From Idiomarina abyssalis (GTDB taxonomy: Bacteria; Pseudomonadota; Gammaproteobacteria; Enterobacterales; Alteromonadaceae), in assembly GCF_900116625.1 (NCBI RefSeq), contig NZ_FPBE01000002.1:62001-126000 (forward strand): 64,000 nt of DNA, given 5' to 3'. The stretch's first letter is position 1. Each line of letters starts with the position of its first letter. Positions 30,245-39,426 of this stretch are shown here, one piece after another. The notes beneath the pieces were generated by a model, which was not told the origin of the DNA, made no database searches, and saw only the letters and a list, made by a program, of their open reading frames with translations. The position numbers were made by a program, and so were the translations under genes.

Positions 30245-31576
30245 TTAACTCGCTGTTGTTTCTTCTGATTCGTCTACGTTACGGTCAAATAGCGCCGCGA
30301 TAAAGTCTTTTGCCACAAAAGGCCGTAAATCTTCTAAACTTTCACCCACCCCAATATAGCGAATAGGAATAGCGAATTGGTCTGCGACCGCGAAAATCAC
30401 CCCACCTTTTGCGGTACCGTCGAGCTTGGTCATCACAATACCCGAAACACCTACGGCCTCGGTAAAAAGCTTCGCCTGACTAATAGCATTCTGACCGGTA
30501 CCGGCATCAAGCGTCAGCATCACTTCGTGGGGCGCTTGCGGGTCAAGTTTTTTCATGACCCGAACCAGCTTTTTCAGCTCTTCCATTAAGTTGGCTTTAT
30601 TCTGCAGGCGCCCGGCTGTATCCGCAATAAGCACATCAACATCGCGTGCCTTGGCGGCCTGCAGCGCATCATAAAGAACCGACGCACTATCAGCACCGGT
30701 ATGTTGAGCAATAACCGGAATGTCATTACGCTCGCCCCACACCTGCAACTGTTCTACCGCCGCCGCACGGAAGGTATCACCGGCCGCCAGCATTACCGAC
30801 TTACCTTCAGCTTTAAATTGCTTAGCCAGCTTACCAATAGTGGTGGTTTTACCCACGCCGTTTACGCCGGTCATTAAAATAACAAAAGGTGAGTCGGACT
30901 CCGGTATTTCCAGACGTTTATCGACGGGCTTTAAAATTTCAGCTAACTGCTCTTGTAATAACTCGTACAAAGCTTCCGCATCTTTTAGTTGTTTGCGGTC
31001 GGCCTGTTTAGTCAGGTTATCGATAATTTTGGTGGTGGTCGCGACGCCGAGGTCCGCCATGAGTAACTGAGTTTCGAGCTCTTCGAACAGGTCATCGTCA
31101 ATTTTCTTACCGCGGAATACGCCAATAAGACCTGAACCGATAGACCCGGAAGTTCTGCGTAAACCCTGAGTCAGGCGTGCCCAGAAACCTTTCTTCTCAC
31201 CCTTCTCTTTCGGCGCGACTTCGGTTGGTTCAGGTTTAGCTTCTGGTTTAGTTTCTGACTCTGGCTCTGGTTCAACTGCGGGCTCAGGTTCGGTAACCGA
31301 CTCAGGCTGAGCGGCTTCCCTCGCTTCTGGTGCGTATTTCGACGCGTGTGATTCAGCGGTAACTTGCGCGCAGTCTTCCGCCGCACTGGGCAACTCTTCG
31401 CGTGTCTCGGTTATTTCTGGTTCCCGCTCGTCGTGAGGCTTAGATTCAGGCTCAGCCTCAGACTCTGATTCAGGCTCTGACTGCTCCTGCTCTTCTACTA
31501 CCGCATCTTCTTTTTTCTCTTCGGCCTCAGGTGCCTTTTCATTACGCTTTTTCTTAAACAGCGAAAACATCGACAT
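30245..31576 (-). CDS. ftsY: Signal recognition particle receptor FtsY
   Basis: FtsY is the SRP receptor GTPase that targets ribosomes to the membrane. The 443-aa product has a basic start (MSMFSLFKKKRNEK), a long acidic A domain (about residues 15-135) dominated by Glu, Pro and Lys repeats, and the NG domain with GTPase motifs GVNGVGKTTTIGKLA, DTFRAAAVEQL, DTAGRLQ and TKLDGTAKGG. The acidic domain binds membrane and translocon in E. coli. AAGGAA precedes the start. First gene of the ftsYEX block. Confidence 0.97.
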   Translation of the reverse strand: MSMFSLFKKKRNEKAPEAEEKKEDAVVEEQEQSEPESESEAEPESKPHDEREPEITETREELPSAAEDCAQVTAESHASKYAPEAREAAQPESVTEPEPAVEPEPESETKPEAKPEPTEVAPKEKGEKKGFWARLTQGLRRTSGSIGSGLIGVFRGKKIDDDLFEELETQLLMADLGVATTTKIIDNLTKQADRKQLKDAEALYELLQEQLAEILKPVDKRLEIPESDSPFVILMTGVNGVGKTTTIGKLAKQFKAEGKSVMLAAGDTFRAAAVEQLQVWGERNDIPVIAQHTGADSASVLYDALQAAKARDVDVLIADTAGRLQNKANLMEELKKLVRVMKKLDPQAPHEVMLTLDAGTGQNAISQAKLFTEAVGVSGIVMTKLDGTAKGGVIFAVADQFAIPIRYIGVGESLEDLRPFVAKDFIAALFDRNVDESEETTAS

Positions 31577-31679
31577 ATTGGTTTCCTTGGAACTGACACG
31601 CAGGAATCGTTAAACTATAGGCTTTAGTTTACCATGCTGTTAACAAACTGACGACGGTCTGAATGAAGGAAGCCACAGA

Positions 31680-32261
31680 GTGAGACAAAAACGCCAGACA
31701 AGCGCCAGCGGCGACTATCGGATTATTGGCGGACAATGGCGCGGCAGGCGTTTACCTGTTGCCGACAGCCCCGGTTTACGACCCACCACAGACCGAGTAC
31801 GCGAAACTCTGTTTAACTGGCTGCAGTGGGACATCACCGACGCACGGGTGCTGGACTTATTTGCCGGCAGTGGCAGCTTAGGTTTCGAAGCGGCATCGCG
31901 CGGAGCGGCTCAGGTTACTTTGATAGAAGCGGTAAAGTCCGTCAGCCAGCAGTTACAGAATAATGTCACCTTGTTAAGCAGCGAAAACATTGATGTTATT
32001 ACTCATAACGCGCTCGACTGGCTGCAAACTCAATCCGCTGAAGCATACGACATCGTTTTTATCGATCCGCCGTTTCGTGAAGGACTGGCCGATAAAACGC
32101 TGAAACTGCTGGATGAAGGTAAATGGCTGGCCTCCGACAATCAGGTGTATCTGGAAACAGAAAAGGAATGGCCATTGAAATTACCCGCAAACTGGCGTGT
32201 GACCAAGGAGAAAACTCACGGGCAAGTTTGCTTTCGCTTACTGACTAAGGACATAGAATGA
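31680..32261 (+). CDS. rsmD: 16S rRNA (guanine-966-N2)-methyltransferase RsmD
   Basis: RsmD methylates G966 of 16S rRNA in the assembled small subunit. The 193-aa protein starts with GTG at 31680 and shows RIIGGQWRGRRLPV, RPTTDRVRETLFNWL, the SAM-binding VLDLFAGSGSLGFEAASRGA and the catalytic DPPF in VFIDPPFREG. Divergent from ftsY as in E. coli. Confidence 0.95.
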   Translation: MRQKRQTSASGDYRIIGGQWRGRRLPVADSPGLRPTTDRVRETLFNWLQWDITDARVLDLFAGSGSLGFEAASRGAAQVTLIEAVKSVSQQLQNNVTLLSSENIDVITHNALDWLQTQSAEAYDIVFIDPPFREGLADKTLKLLDEGKWLASDNQVYLETEKEWPLKLPANWRVTKEKTHGQVCFRLLTKDIE

Positions 32262-32560
32262 AAGTTATTATTGTTGCAGGCAAAGTGGTTTTTGCCGTTA
32301 TTTGGCTGGGTCTTTTTGCTCTGCTTGCAGGGGCAAACGGCGAACTCAGCACCCAGTCCATTGGTTTGCTGAGCTTGTTATTAGCCGTTATGGTTATTAC
32401 TCACCTGCTGCTGCTTGGTATTTTTGTTGCCACCATGAAAGAGGTCTTTCCCTGGCGCAAAGGCGACAGCTGGCAAATTCTGGCCTTTGGCATTTTCGCC
32501 TGGCTGTCTATTCTTCAGCGTCCAAAGCCAGACCAAGGTTCGACACCCCCTCGTCCTTGA
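32258..32560 (+). CDS. DUF1145 family small membrane protein
   Basis: A 100-aa hydrophobic protein with three likely membrane helices, overlapping the rsmD stop by 4 bp. It resembles E. coli YhhL (DUF1145), which has the same position after rsmD. Function unknown. The 3' end overlaps the convergent DUF416 gene by 53 bp, so its last 17 codons are coding on both strands. Confidence 0.83.
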   Translation: MKVIIVAGKVVFAVIWLGLFALLAGANGELSTQSIGLLSLLLAVMVITHLLLLGIFVATMKEVFPWRKGDSWQILAFGIFAWLSILQRPKPDQGSTPPRP

Positions 32561-33116
32561 GCATCATTTTTAACTGGCTTACCAAAGCCTTGTTTACCGC
32601 AGGCTGTTGTTCAAGAAAGTTGAGCATAGCCTGCTGAATAGCAACTTCGTATTCCATTAATTCATGGTTCTGAACGTGTTCTTTTAATTGCTCGGTTCCC
32701 ACTTCTTCGGCGTCATTGAGTTCGATAAACTTCGCCACACTCGCTTGTGATATTTTTGCCACATCCAGAAAGTTAGATCCGTTATCGTCCAGCAGCCCCT
32801 GCAACAACGTACTCAACGCTGTGCAGGCATCCATTGCCGGGTACACACCTAACATGTCGTGTCCGTATTCACTCGGGGTTTGCTCGTCGACTTTTTCCTG
32901 CCAGCGGGCATAATTCACTTTGGTTTTCTTCGGGTTGGCCACCCAATCCCAGCAGGCATTTAAGGTGCCATGCAAGGGTTTGCTGTCACCAAAGCCGGTT
33001 AACTGATGAAAGAAGTCGTAATTAGGAACCATGCGTTCGCACAAATATAACGCCATAACAATTTGCTGTTCACGCGGCAGTTCGCGTATGCGCTGAAAGG
33101 TATCGAGTTGACTCAC
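32508..33116 (-). CDS. YjaG family protein (DUF416)
   Basis: The 202-aa protein matches E. coli YjaG in the N-terminal LYLCERMVPNYDFFHQLTGFG, the central GVYPAMDACTALSTLL and the C-terminal part. The family is a helical cytoplasmic protein of unknown function. Single gene, convergent with the DUF1145 gene and divergent from the threonine dehydratase gene. Confidence 0.9.
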   Translation of the reverse strand: MSQLDTFQRIRELPREQQIVMALYLCERMVPNYDFFHQLTGFGDSKPLHGTLNACWDWVANPKKTKVNYARWQEKVDEQTPSEYGHDMLGVYPAMDACTALSTLLQGLLDDNGSNFLDVAKISQASVAKFIELNDAEEVGTEQLKEHVQNHELMEYEVAIQQAMLNFLEQQPAVNKALVSQLKMMLKDEGVSNLGLALDAEE

Positions 33117-33178
33117 GTTCCGGCTCCAGACAGTGTATGCTTATCACTGTGTCGTTTTATTCGTTAAGGGTCCGTATT

Positions 33179-34138
33179 ATGCCGAAGTTATCGCTCCCCT
33201 GCCATGCCGATGTTGTGCAAGCCCGTCAGAGAATCAATAGCTACACCGTCAAGACGCCTGTGCTGACTAACCCTGCTTTAAATCAGCAATTGGGCTGCGA
33301 ATTATTTTTCAAATGTGAAAATTTGCAACGTACCGGGGCTTTTAAGTTCCGTGGTGCCACTAACGCGCTACTTAAACTTAGCCCGGAGCAGCGCCAGCAA
33401 GGGGTTATTACGGTGTCTTCGGGCAACCATGGTGCGGCATTAGCTCATGCAGGTAAAGCTTTGGGTGTAAAAGTAAAAGTCGGCGTACCCACTAATGCTC
33501 CCGCAATAAAACGGCAAAATATTGAAGCCGGTGGTGCTGAAATTACTGATATTGAACCGGGTATGGAGGCTCGTGAAGCCATTGTTGCAAAGTGGCAAAA
33601 AGAAGGCGAAAGTCACTTTATACCGCCTTATGATCATGCCGACATTATTGCCGGTCAGGGCACAGCAACACTTGAATTACTGGAGCAAACGGATGCACTG
33701 GATGCGGTAATAACGCCACTGGGCGGCGGAGGTCTGCTTTCAGGCGCCTGTCTTGCCTGTGACGGTACCGAAATACAAGTGCTCGGAGCGGAGCCGGAAT
33801 TAGCAAATGACGCTTTCTTGTCATTGAAAGCCGGAGAGCGACAGTCAGCATTACCTGCAAAAAGCCTGTGCGATGGCCTACTGACTCAAATAGGTGAATT
33901 GCCTTTTGCCATTATTCAGCAGCGTATCAGCGATATCTTAGTCTTGAGGGATGAAGACACTCTAAACGCCATGCAGCTTATTTGGCATCATCTGAAAATT
34001 ATTGTGGAACCGTCGTCGGCTATTGCTTTAGCTGCCGTTATACAAAATAAAGCGCTGTTTGAAGGCAAACGAGTTGGCTTGGTGCTAAGTGGTGGTAACG
34101 TTGCAGCGCAGCCGGAAGAGGCAAAGCTGCGCCAGTAG
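33179..34138 (+). CDS. PLP-dependent threonine/serine dehydratase
   Basis: Start MPKLSLPCHADVVQARQR at 33179 is chosen because the upstream extension is unlike the family. The 319-aa fold-type II PLP enzyme has the Schiff-base lysine in GAFKFRGATNAL, the phosphate-binding glycine loop in PLGGGGLLSG, and the SSGNHGAALA motif. It lacks the C-terminal ACT-like regulatory domain of biosynthetic IlvA, so it is of the catabolic TdcB or serine-racemase type. The exact substrate (Thr, Ser, or 3-hydroxyaspartate) cannot be told. Confidence 0.88.
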   Translation: MPKLSLPCHADVVQARQRINSYTVKTPVLTNPALNQQLGCELFFKCENLQRTGAFKFRGATNALLKLSPEQRQQGVITVSSGNHGAALAHAGKALGVKVKVGVPTNAPAIKRQNIEAGGAEITDIEPGMEAREAIVAKWQKEGESHFIPPYDHADIIAGQGTATLELLEQTDALDAVITPLGGGGLLSGACLACDGTEIQVLGAEPELANDAFLSLKAGERQSALPAKSLCDGLLTQIGELPFAIIQQRISDILVLRDEDTLNAMQLIWHHLKIIVEPSSAIALAAVIQNKALFEGKRVGLVLSGGNVAAQPEEAKLRQ

Positions 34139-34156
34139 TCGAGGAGATTTCAAAAC

Positions 34157-34588
34157 TTAGGTCGCAAAAATATCGCTGTCGTCATTAAAGGTTTTGAATT
34201 CCAGCGCGTTACCGCAGTAATCGTAGAAGAACATGGTGCCCTGCTCACCCGGTTTGCCTTTAAACCGAATATAGGGCTCTATAACAAACTCAATATTCGC
34301 GGCTTTCACACGTTCAGCCAGTGCTTCCCAGTCATCACGCAATAAGACAACGCCAAAGTGCGGAACGGGAACGGAGTGCCCATCAACGCCACTGTGATTC
34401 TTTACACCAGCAACATTGGGTGCAACGTGAGTCACAAACTGGTGACCAAAGAAGTTCCAGTCTATCCATTCGTCACTGCTGCGTCCCTGTGACAGCCCTA
34501 GCACATCACCGTAAAACGACCGTGCATTATCGAGAGAGCTGACAGGAATGGCTAAATGAAAGGGTCGTACGTTGGTTGTATCTGACAT
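34157..34588 (-). CDS. VOC (glyoxalase/dioxygenase-like) family protein
   Basis: A 143-aa vicinal oxygen chelate protein. Visible elements are the first metal-binding [20 protein letters not shown], a middle histidine in [11 protein letters not shown], and the final acidic ligand in GNALEFKTF. Many such proteins are of unknown substrate. Convergent with the dehydratase gene (18-bp gap). Confidence 0.87.
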   Translation of the reverse strand: MSDTTNVRPFHLAIPVSSLDNARSFYGDVLGLSQGRSSDEWIDWNFFGHQFVTHVAPNVAGVKNHSGVDGHSVPVPHFGVVLLRDDWEALAERVKAANIEFVIEPYIRFKGKPGEQGTMFFYDYCGNALEFKTFNDDSDIFAT

Positions 34589-34621
34589 ACTGCTAATTTG
34601 CCTTCACTCTTAATGACTAAA

Positions 34622-34852
34622 TTAATGACTGAGTTTTGCCGCAATATTTTGTGGTGAGCTGGTTTGCGGCGAACGGCGCCACATTCTGACACCAATAGCG
34701 AACACTAAAAGCGCCCAGTTTACCGGAGGAATAAAACCCGCGGTTAAAACCGCCAACAAATTCCACAGTGGCTTTTTCTGATGCTGGCCCACTAAAGTGT
34801 AAAACAATAGAGCGGCTACGAGTCCTTGGAGTACCATGAGGCTCAATAGCAT
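34622..34852 (-). CDS. Small membrane protein, unknown function
   Basis: A 76-aa protein with two likely membrane helices (about residues 2-20 and 30-58) and a Ser/Pro-rich tail. It lies 33 bp upstream of the VOC gene on the same strand. I recognise no family. AAGGAAAG-like sequence precedes its start, which supports it as a real gene. Confidence 0.55.
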   Translation of the reverse strand: MLLSLMVLQGLVAALLFYTLVGQHQKKPLWNLLAVLTAGFIPPVNWALLVFAIGVRMWRRSPQTSSPQNIAAKLSH

Positions 34853-34987
34853 AAGTCTTTCCTTCTCGTTATTTATGCAACGCTTTTGCGTTTTTATTTT
34901 TGTTTTCGATCAGTTTTTACTGATAGGTAAAGACTACTGAATTATGACGAAAGTGTAAAACTTTGTATAAATCTTTGAATTTAAAAA

Positions 34988-35018
34988 CAAAAAACCGACC
35001 AAAAGGCCGGTTTTTTAT
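34988..35018 (-). terminator. Terminator after the cystathionine lyase gene
   Basis: Arms AAAACCGaCC and GGcCGGTTTT with an AAAA loop and one mismatch, flanked by A-run and T-run, 35 bp past the stop of the minus-strand lyase gene. The A-run on the plus strand is the T-run on the minus strand. The rest of the 200-bp gap to the next start at 34852 is AT-rich without a gene. Confidence 0.75.
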
Positions 35019-35051
35019 ATTAAGCGTTATGCTTTTAATCGTTGGTGGCGA

Positions 35052-36224
35052 TTAAAATGCGTTTAGCGCCTTGTCTAAATCGGCTTTCAGATCATCCAGA
35101 TCTTCAATACCAACCGACACGCGTACAAAGTTGTCTAAAATGCCTAACTTCTCGCGGTTTTCTTTCGGTACCGAAGCGTGCGTCATAATAGCCGGGTGCT
35201 CAATGAGAGACTCAACGCCACCTAAGCTTTCCGCCAAGGCGAACACTTCTACCGACTCCAGGAATTTACGCGCCGCTTCTAAATCACCTTTCAGCAGAAT
35301 AGAAATCATGCCGCCAAAGCCCTGCATCTGCTTTTTAGCCAACTCGTGCTGCGGGTGGCTTTCAAGCCCCGGATAAATCACTTTTTCCACTTTCGGATGT
35401 TGTTCAAGCCATTTGGCTAATTCCATTGCCGCTTCGTTGTGATGACGCATACGCAATGCCAGCGTTTTCACGCCGCGCAGCGCCAGGTATGAGTCAAACG
35501 GACCTGCAATAGCACCCGCTGAGTTCTGTAAGAACAGCATGCGCTCAACCAGGTCGTCATTGTCGCCAACAACGGCAATACCGCCAACCATGTCTGAATG
35601 ACCGTTTAAGTATTTGGTGGCCGAATGCATAACCATGTCTGCGCCCATTTCCAGCGGACGCTGGTTAAATGGCGTAGCGAAGGTGTTGTCCACCACCACA
35701 ATAATGTCCGGGTTCTTTTTCTTCGCCAGTTTAACGATGGCTTCAATATCAACCAACTTCAGCATCGGGTTGCTTGGTGTTTCCACCCAGATCATGCGGG
35801 TGTTGTCCTGAATGCTGGCTTCCACTGCGCTTAAGTCAGCTAAATCGACATAAGAGAATTTCAGGCCAGCAGAACGTCCGCGTACCTTATCGAATAAGCG
35901 GAAGCTGCCGCCGTATAAGTCGTCCATAGCAACGATGTGATCGCCGCTGTCTAATAACTCCAGAATGGTTGAGGTTGCCGCCATACCCGAAGCAAAAGCC
36001 AAACCTTGCTTACCGCCTTCCAAAGAGGCAACAGAACGCTCCCAGGCAAAACGCGTTGGGTTATGTGAACGCGAATATTCAAAACCTTTGTGCTGGCCCG
36101 GGCTTTCCTGTGCGTAGGTTGAGCTGGTGAAAATTGGCGGCATAACCGCGCCTGTTACCGGCTCAGGAGACTGCCCGCCATGAATGGCGCGCGTCGCGAA
36201 TTTCATTGTTTTTTCATTTGCCAT
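35052..36224 (-). CDS. Cystathionine gamma-lyase/gamma-synthase (Cys/Met metabolism PLP enzyme)
   Basis: A 390-aa fold-type I PLP enzyme with YSRSHNPTRFAWERSVASLEGG as consecutive segments, the cofactor-binding SGMAATST, and the Schiff-base lysine in MHSATKYLNGHSDM. Its pairing with a beta-synthase-like gene 29 bp upstream suggests gamma-lyase in reverse transsulfuration (cystathionine to cysteine), although gamma-synthase (MetB) activity cannot be excluded from sequence. The motif VRVSVGIEDLDDL near the end is family-typical. Confidence 0.88.
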   Translation of the reverse strand: MANEKTMKFATRAIHGGQSPEPVTGAVMPPIFTSSTYAQESPGQHKGFEYSRSHNPTRFAWERSVASLEGGKQGLAFASGMAATSTILELLDSGDHIVAMDDLYGGSFRLFDKVRGRSAGLKFSYVDLADLSAVEASIQDNTRMIWVETPSNPMLKLVDIEAIVKLAKKKNPDIIVVVDNTFATPFNQRPLEMGADMVMHSATKYLNGHSDMVGGIAVVGDNDDLVERMLFLQNSAGAIAGPFDSYLALRGVKTLALRMRHHNEAAMELAKWLEQHPKVEKVIYPGLESHPQHELAKKQMQGFGGMISILLKGDLEAARKFLESVEVFALAESLGGVESLIEHPAIMTHASVPKENREKLGILDNFVRVSVGIEDLDDLKADLDKALNAF

Positions 36225-36253
36225 GATTCAGGTTCCTTAATTTACAACAAGGG

Positions 36254-37219
36254 TTACAGCAAGTTTTGAGAACGCATCCAGTCGTCGTTGAACAGCTTGG
36301 ACAGATAACGATTACCTGTATCACAAGCTAAAGTCACAACGCGCTTTGGTTCGGTTTGTTGTTGGCAATAGCGCAGCGCCGCGGCAATTAAATAGCCACT
36401 GGATGAACCGACCATCACACCTTCTTTTTCCAGTACCTTACGCGCGGTTTGCATACCTTCTTTATCAGAGATAGCAAACGCCGTATTAGCCAATTTCAGA
36501 TCACAAATAGTTGGGATAAAGTCCTCCCCAATACCTTCGGCAAGCCAGCTACCCGCTTCCACTTCTTCGTTACGGTTAACCAAAGGCTCTAAAATTGAGC
36601 CTGCCGGGTCTGCAAGCACCAGGTCCACTCCGCTGTTTTGCTCGCGTAAATAACGCCCAACACCGGTCAAGGTACCACCTGAACCAACACCACAGACAAA
36701 CGCATCCAGTTTACCGTCCATTTGTTTCCAGATTTCCGGGCCGGTCGTTTTGTAATGTGCATCGACATTTGCCGGATTTTCAAATTGGTTTACATAGTAG
36801 TAACCGTTTTCTTCAGCCATACGTGCTGCCATGTCCTGATAATACTCAGGGTGGCCTTTTTGCACATCTGAGCGAGTCTGTACCACTTCAGCACCCATAG
36901 CGCGCAGATTGTTCACTTTTTCCTGGCTCATTTTGTCCGGCATAACAATTTTCAACGGATAGCCTTTGCCAGCCGCTACTAACGCCAGACCCAACCCCGT
37001 ATTACCAGCCGTTGCTTCAATAATGGTGTCGCCCGGCTTCAGCTTGCCTTGCTTTTCTGCTTGCTCAACCATCTCTACCGCAATACGGTCTTTAATGGAG
37101 CCGCCAGGATTCTGCAGTTCGAGTTTCAAATACAGCTCACACGGGCCGGTATCCATATTGGTGACTTTCACCATTGGCGTGTTACCGACCATTTCTATTA
37201 CATTATTAAAAACTTTCAT
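36254..37219 (-). CDS. Cystathionine beta-synthase-like PLP enzyme (CysK/CBS family)
   Basis: A 321-aa fold-type II PLP enzyme: Schiff-base lysine in NPGGSIKDRIAVEM, ATAGNTGLGLA, and GVGSGGTLTGVGRYL. The end YLSKLFNDDWM resembles bacterial and eukaryotic cystathionine beta-synthases more than O-acetylserine sulfhydrylase, and it has no CBS regulatory domains. With the downstream lyase it likely forms a two-gene homocysteine-to-cysteine route. A cysteine synthase role is the alternative. Confidence 0.85.
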   Translation of the reverse strand: MKVFNNVIEMVGNTPMVKVTNMDTGPCELYLKLELQNPGGSIKDRIAVEMVEQAEKQGKLKPGDTIIEATAGNTGLGLALVAAGKGYPLKIVMPDKMSQEKVNNLRAMGAEVVQTRSDVQKGHPEYYQDMAARMAEENGYYYVNQFENPANVDAHYKTTGPEIWKQMDGKLDAFVCGVGSGGTLTGVGRYLREQNSGVDLVLADPAGSILEPLVNRNEEVEAGSWLAEGIGEDFIPTICDLKLANTAFAISDKEGMQTARKVLEKEGVMVGSSSGYLIAAALRYCQQQTEPKRVVTLACDTGNRYLSKLFNDDWMRSQNLL

Positions 37220-37347
37220 ATGGGCTCGCTTTGTTGTCGAGTGTCTGGTTCAATATCGGGTCATTATCCCTTGACTGAGCTCGCTAAACAACCTTGCGCT
37301 TAGAACCGGATGATAGTTGTTATAACTAACCCCAAAATGAGGCTGTT

Positions 37348-38370
37348 ATGCTGGATTTACGCAGTGATACCGTAACCCTTCCAAGCACCGCAATGCGCGC
37401 CGCAATTGCCGATGCCAAAGTCGGTGATGATGTTTATGGTGAAGACCCGTCAATTAACGCACTGGAAAAGCGAGTAGCAGAGTTGCTGGGTAAAGAAGAC
37501 GCTTTGCTGTGCAGCTCAGGTACCCAAAGTAACTTACTGGGGTTAATGAGCCACTGCCGTAATGGCGAAGAGTACATTGTGGGTCAGGAATATCACACTT
37601 ACCGGTACGAAGCTGGCGGTGCTGCAGTTTTAGGCAGCATAGTGCCACAAACCATTGAGGTAGAAGCCGACGGAACCTTGTCACTCGAAACCATTAAACA
37701 ACGGATAAAACCTAACGATCCGCACTTTCCTATTACCCGGTTGCTGGCTTTTGAAAATACCCACGGCGGGCAACTGATTGACCAGGCTTATTTTGATAAA
37801 GCCCGCATTCTGGCGGACCAGAATGGTTTGTCGATGCATTTAGACGGCGCGCGTTTACCTAATGCAGCCATTGCCAGCGGTCGCAGCATGGCAGAACTGG
37901 CTGCGCCTTTCGACAGTGTGTCTCTGTGTTGCTCAAAAGGTCTGGGCGCGCCTATTGGTTCACTGCTGGCCGGCTCAAAAGAACTGATTGCCCGCGCACG
38001 TCGTTGGCGCAAAATGGTCGGTGGCGGTATGCGCCAGGCAGGGTTTGTTGCCGTAGCCATTGATTACGCATTAACGCATCAGTTTGAGCGCATTCAGGAC
38101 GACCACGACAATGCAGAGTGGCTTTTCGAGCAGCTTTCTAATTTGCTGGCAGGCACCGAGGCTAAAGTTCGCTATTCCGGCACTAATATGACCTTTGTTG
38201 ATTTACCTGAGTCTTTGAATGCAGACGGCTTACGCGCGCTTATGGCGCAACATGATATAAAGCTGCCCGGCGGCCAGAAGCTGCGCCTTGTCTGCCATTT
38301 GGATGTTAGCCGTGAACAGCTGGAGCACTTTATTGAACTGTTTAAGCGGTGGCTGAACGACGGGCGCTGA
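37348..38370 (+). CDS. ltaE: Low-specificity L-threonine aldolase
   Basis: This PLP enzyme cleaves L-threonine and L-allo-threonine to glycine and acetaldehyde. The 340-aa protein starts LDLRSDTVTLPSTAMR, has HLDGARLPNAA and the Schiff-base lysine in SLCCSKGLGAPIGSLL, and the RRWRKMVGGGMRQAG motif, all typical of LtaE. Monocistronic; convergent with comM, 14 bp away. Confidence 0.95.
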   Translation: MLDLRSDTVTLPSTAMRAAIADAKVGDDVYGEDPSINALEKRVAELLGKEDALLCSSGTQSNLLGLMSHCRNGEEYIVGQEYHTYRYEAGGAAVLGSIVPQTIEVEADGTLSLETIKQRIKPNDPHFPITRLLAFENTHGGQLIDQAYFDKARILADQNGLSMHLDGARLPNAAIASGRSMAELAAPFDSVSLCCSKGLGAPIGSLLAGSKELIARARRWRKMVGGGMRQAGFVAVAIDYALTHQFERIQDDHDNAEWLFEQLSNLLAGTEAKVRYSGTNMTFVDLPESLNADGLRALMAQHDIKLPGGQKLRLVCHLDVSREQLEHFIELFKRWLNDGR

Positions 38371-38384
38371 GGTTGCCTACGGCG

Positions 38385-39080
38385 CTACAGACTCTGCACT
38401 TGGTCTATGAGCCGGTCGAGTGCTCGGTAGTTGAGGGCTTCGGCCAGATGTTGCTGTTCTATGACTTCGCTATCGGCTAAGTCAGCGATGGTTCGGGCTA
38501 AACGAAGGGTTCGGTGATAGGCCCGATGGGACAACTTCATTTTTTCTGAGGCGGTTGCTAAAAACGCTTCCGTTTTCTCTGACAGCTCACATATTTGCTT
38601 CAACGCTTTGGGTTTTATCTCGCTGTTCAGGCAGCCCTGTCGCCTAATTTGGCGCAGCCGGGCTTTTTCGACTAAGTTTTTTGCTTGTGATGTGGTCATG
38701 GGTTGGTTGTTCTGCTTAGTAGCGCCGTTTAAACTCATAGATTCTGTTTCTCGGGGCACCATCACCTGGATATCGATGCGATCAAGCAACGGTCCGGACA
38801 GCTTGCTTAAGTATTTTAAGATTTGGTCCGGGGTGGAACGACAATTAGCCAGTGAGCCATCAAACTGACCACAGGGCGATGGGTTCAAAGCGCAGACCAG
38901 CTGAAAATTAGCCGGGAATTTGACGTTGTAGCCCGCTCGACTAATCGTTATTTCACCACTTTCGAGTGGCTCTCGTAAGCAATCCAGTACATGCCGGCTG
39001 AACTCAGAAAATTCATCAAGAAAAAGCAAAGCATTATTTGCTAATGATATCTCTCCGGGGCGAACAGAATTACCTGTTCC
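38385..39080 (-). pseudogene. comM: ComM (YifB), 3' part only, interrupted by a transposon
   Basis: ComM is a hexameric AAA+ helicase that promotes branch migration in natural transformation. Only the C-terminal 232 codons remain: RPGEISLANNALLFLDEFSE (Walker B), REPLESGEITISRA, ALNPSPCG and LDRIDIQVMVPRE, then the C-terminal helical domain to residue DQVQSL. The N-terminal Lon-like domain and Walker A, about 270 residues, are missing. The break falls in the segment that usually reads GGGxxPRPGEI, and the transposon end starts at 39081. A short hybrid frame continues eight codons into the transposon (start at 39104) but cannot give a working protein. Confidence 0.95.
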
Positions 39081-39210
39081 TGTCAGTTCGCAAATTAAAT
39101 TCAACCATAAATAAGTGAAATCACTTAGTTACGATAATAATTTGCAAAATAAACTACCCGTTATTTCGCATAATAGAAACTACCAAAGTGAATATTCGCA
39201 TAATAAATAC
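39081..39210 (+). repeat. Left transposon end with four TnsB-binding-type repeats
   Basis: Four related direct repeats lie behind the terminal TGT: TTCGCAAATTAAAT at 39087, TTTGCAAAATAAACTA at 39141, TTCGCATAATAGAAACTAC at 39165 and TTCGCATAATAAATAC at 39195. Shared core TTYGCAWAATAAA. Spacings are 54, 24 and 30 bp. Such arrays are the binding sites of TnsB-type transposases at Tn7-like ends. The remaining bases to 39426 hold no gene that I can see. Confidence 0.82.
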
Positions 39211-39426
39211 ATCTATCCATAAAGCTGTACCTACCTCAGATAAAATCTAAATCGTATTTACTAAGCAACTACCGACGTTTTGGTTAAACAGTTACTCCAG
39301 GGGACGGTACTAAGCACACTTTAACTAATGCTATGTCTAAATAGTTTAAACGCTACCTCATAGCGCGATTTTAAACTGTCCGTGATAACAAGGTGTCCCA
39401 GCAATTACTGCCCGCACAGAAGATTT

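Noticed and set aside
31180-31520. Repetitive Glu/Pro/Ser-coding DNA as a mobile repeat
   Set aside because: It is the acidic A domain of FtsY, which is commonly low in complexity.
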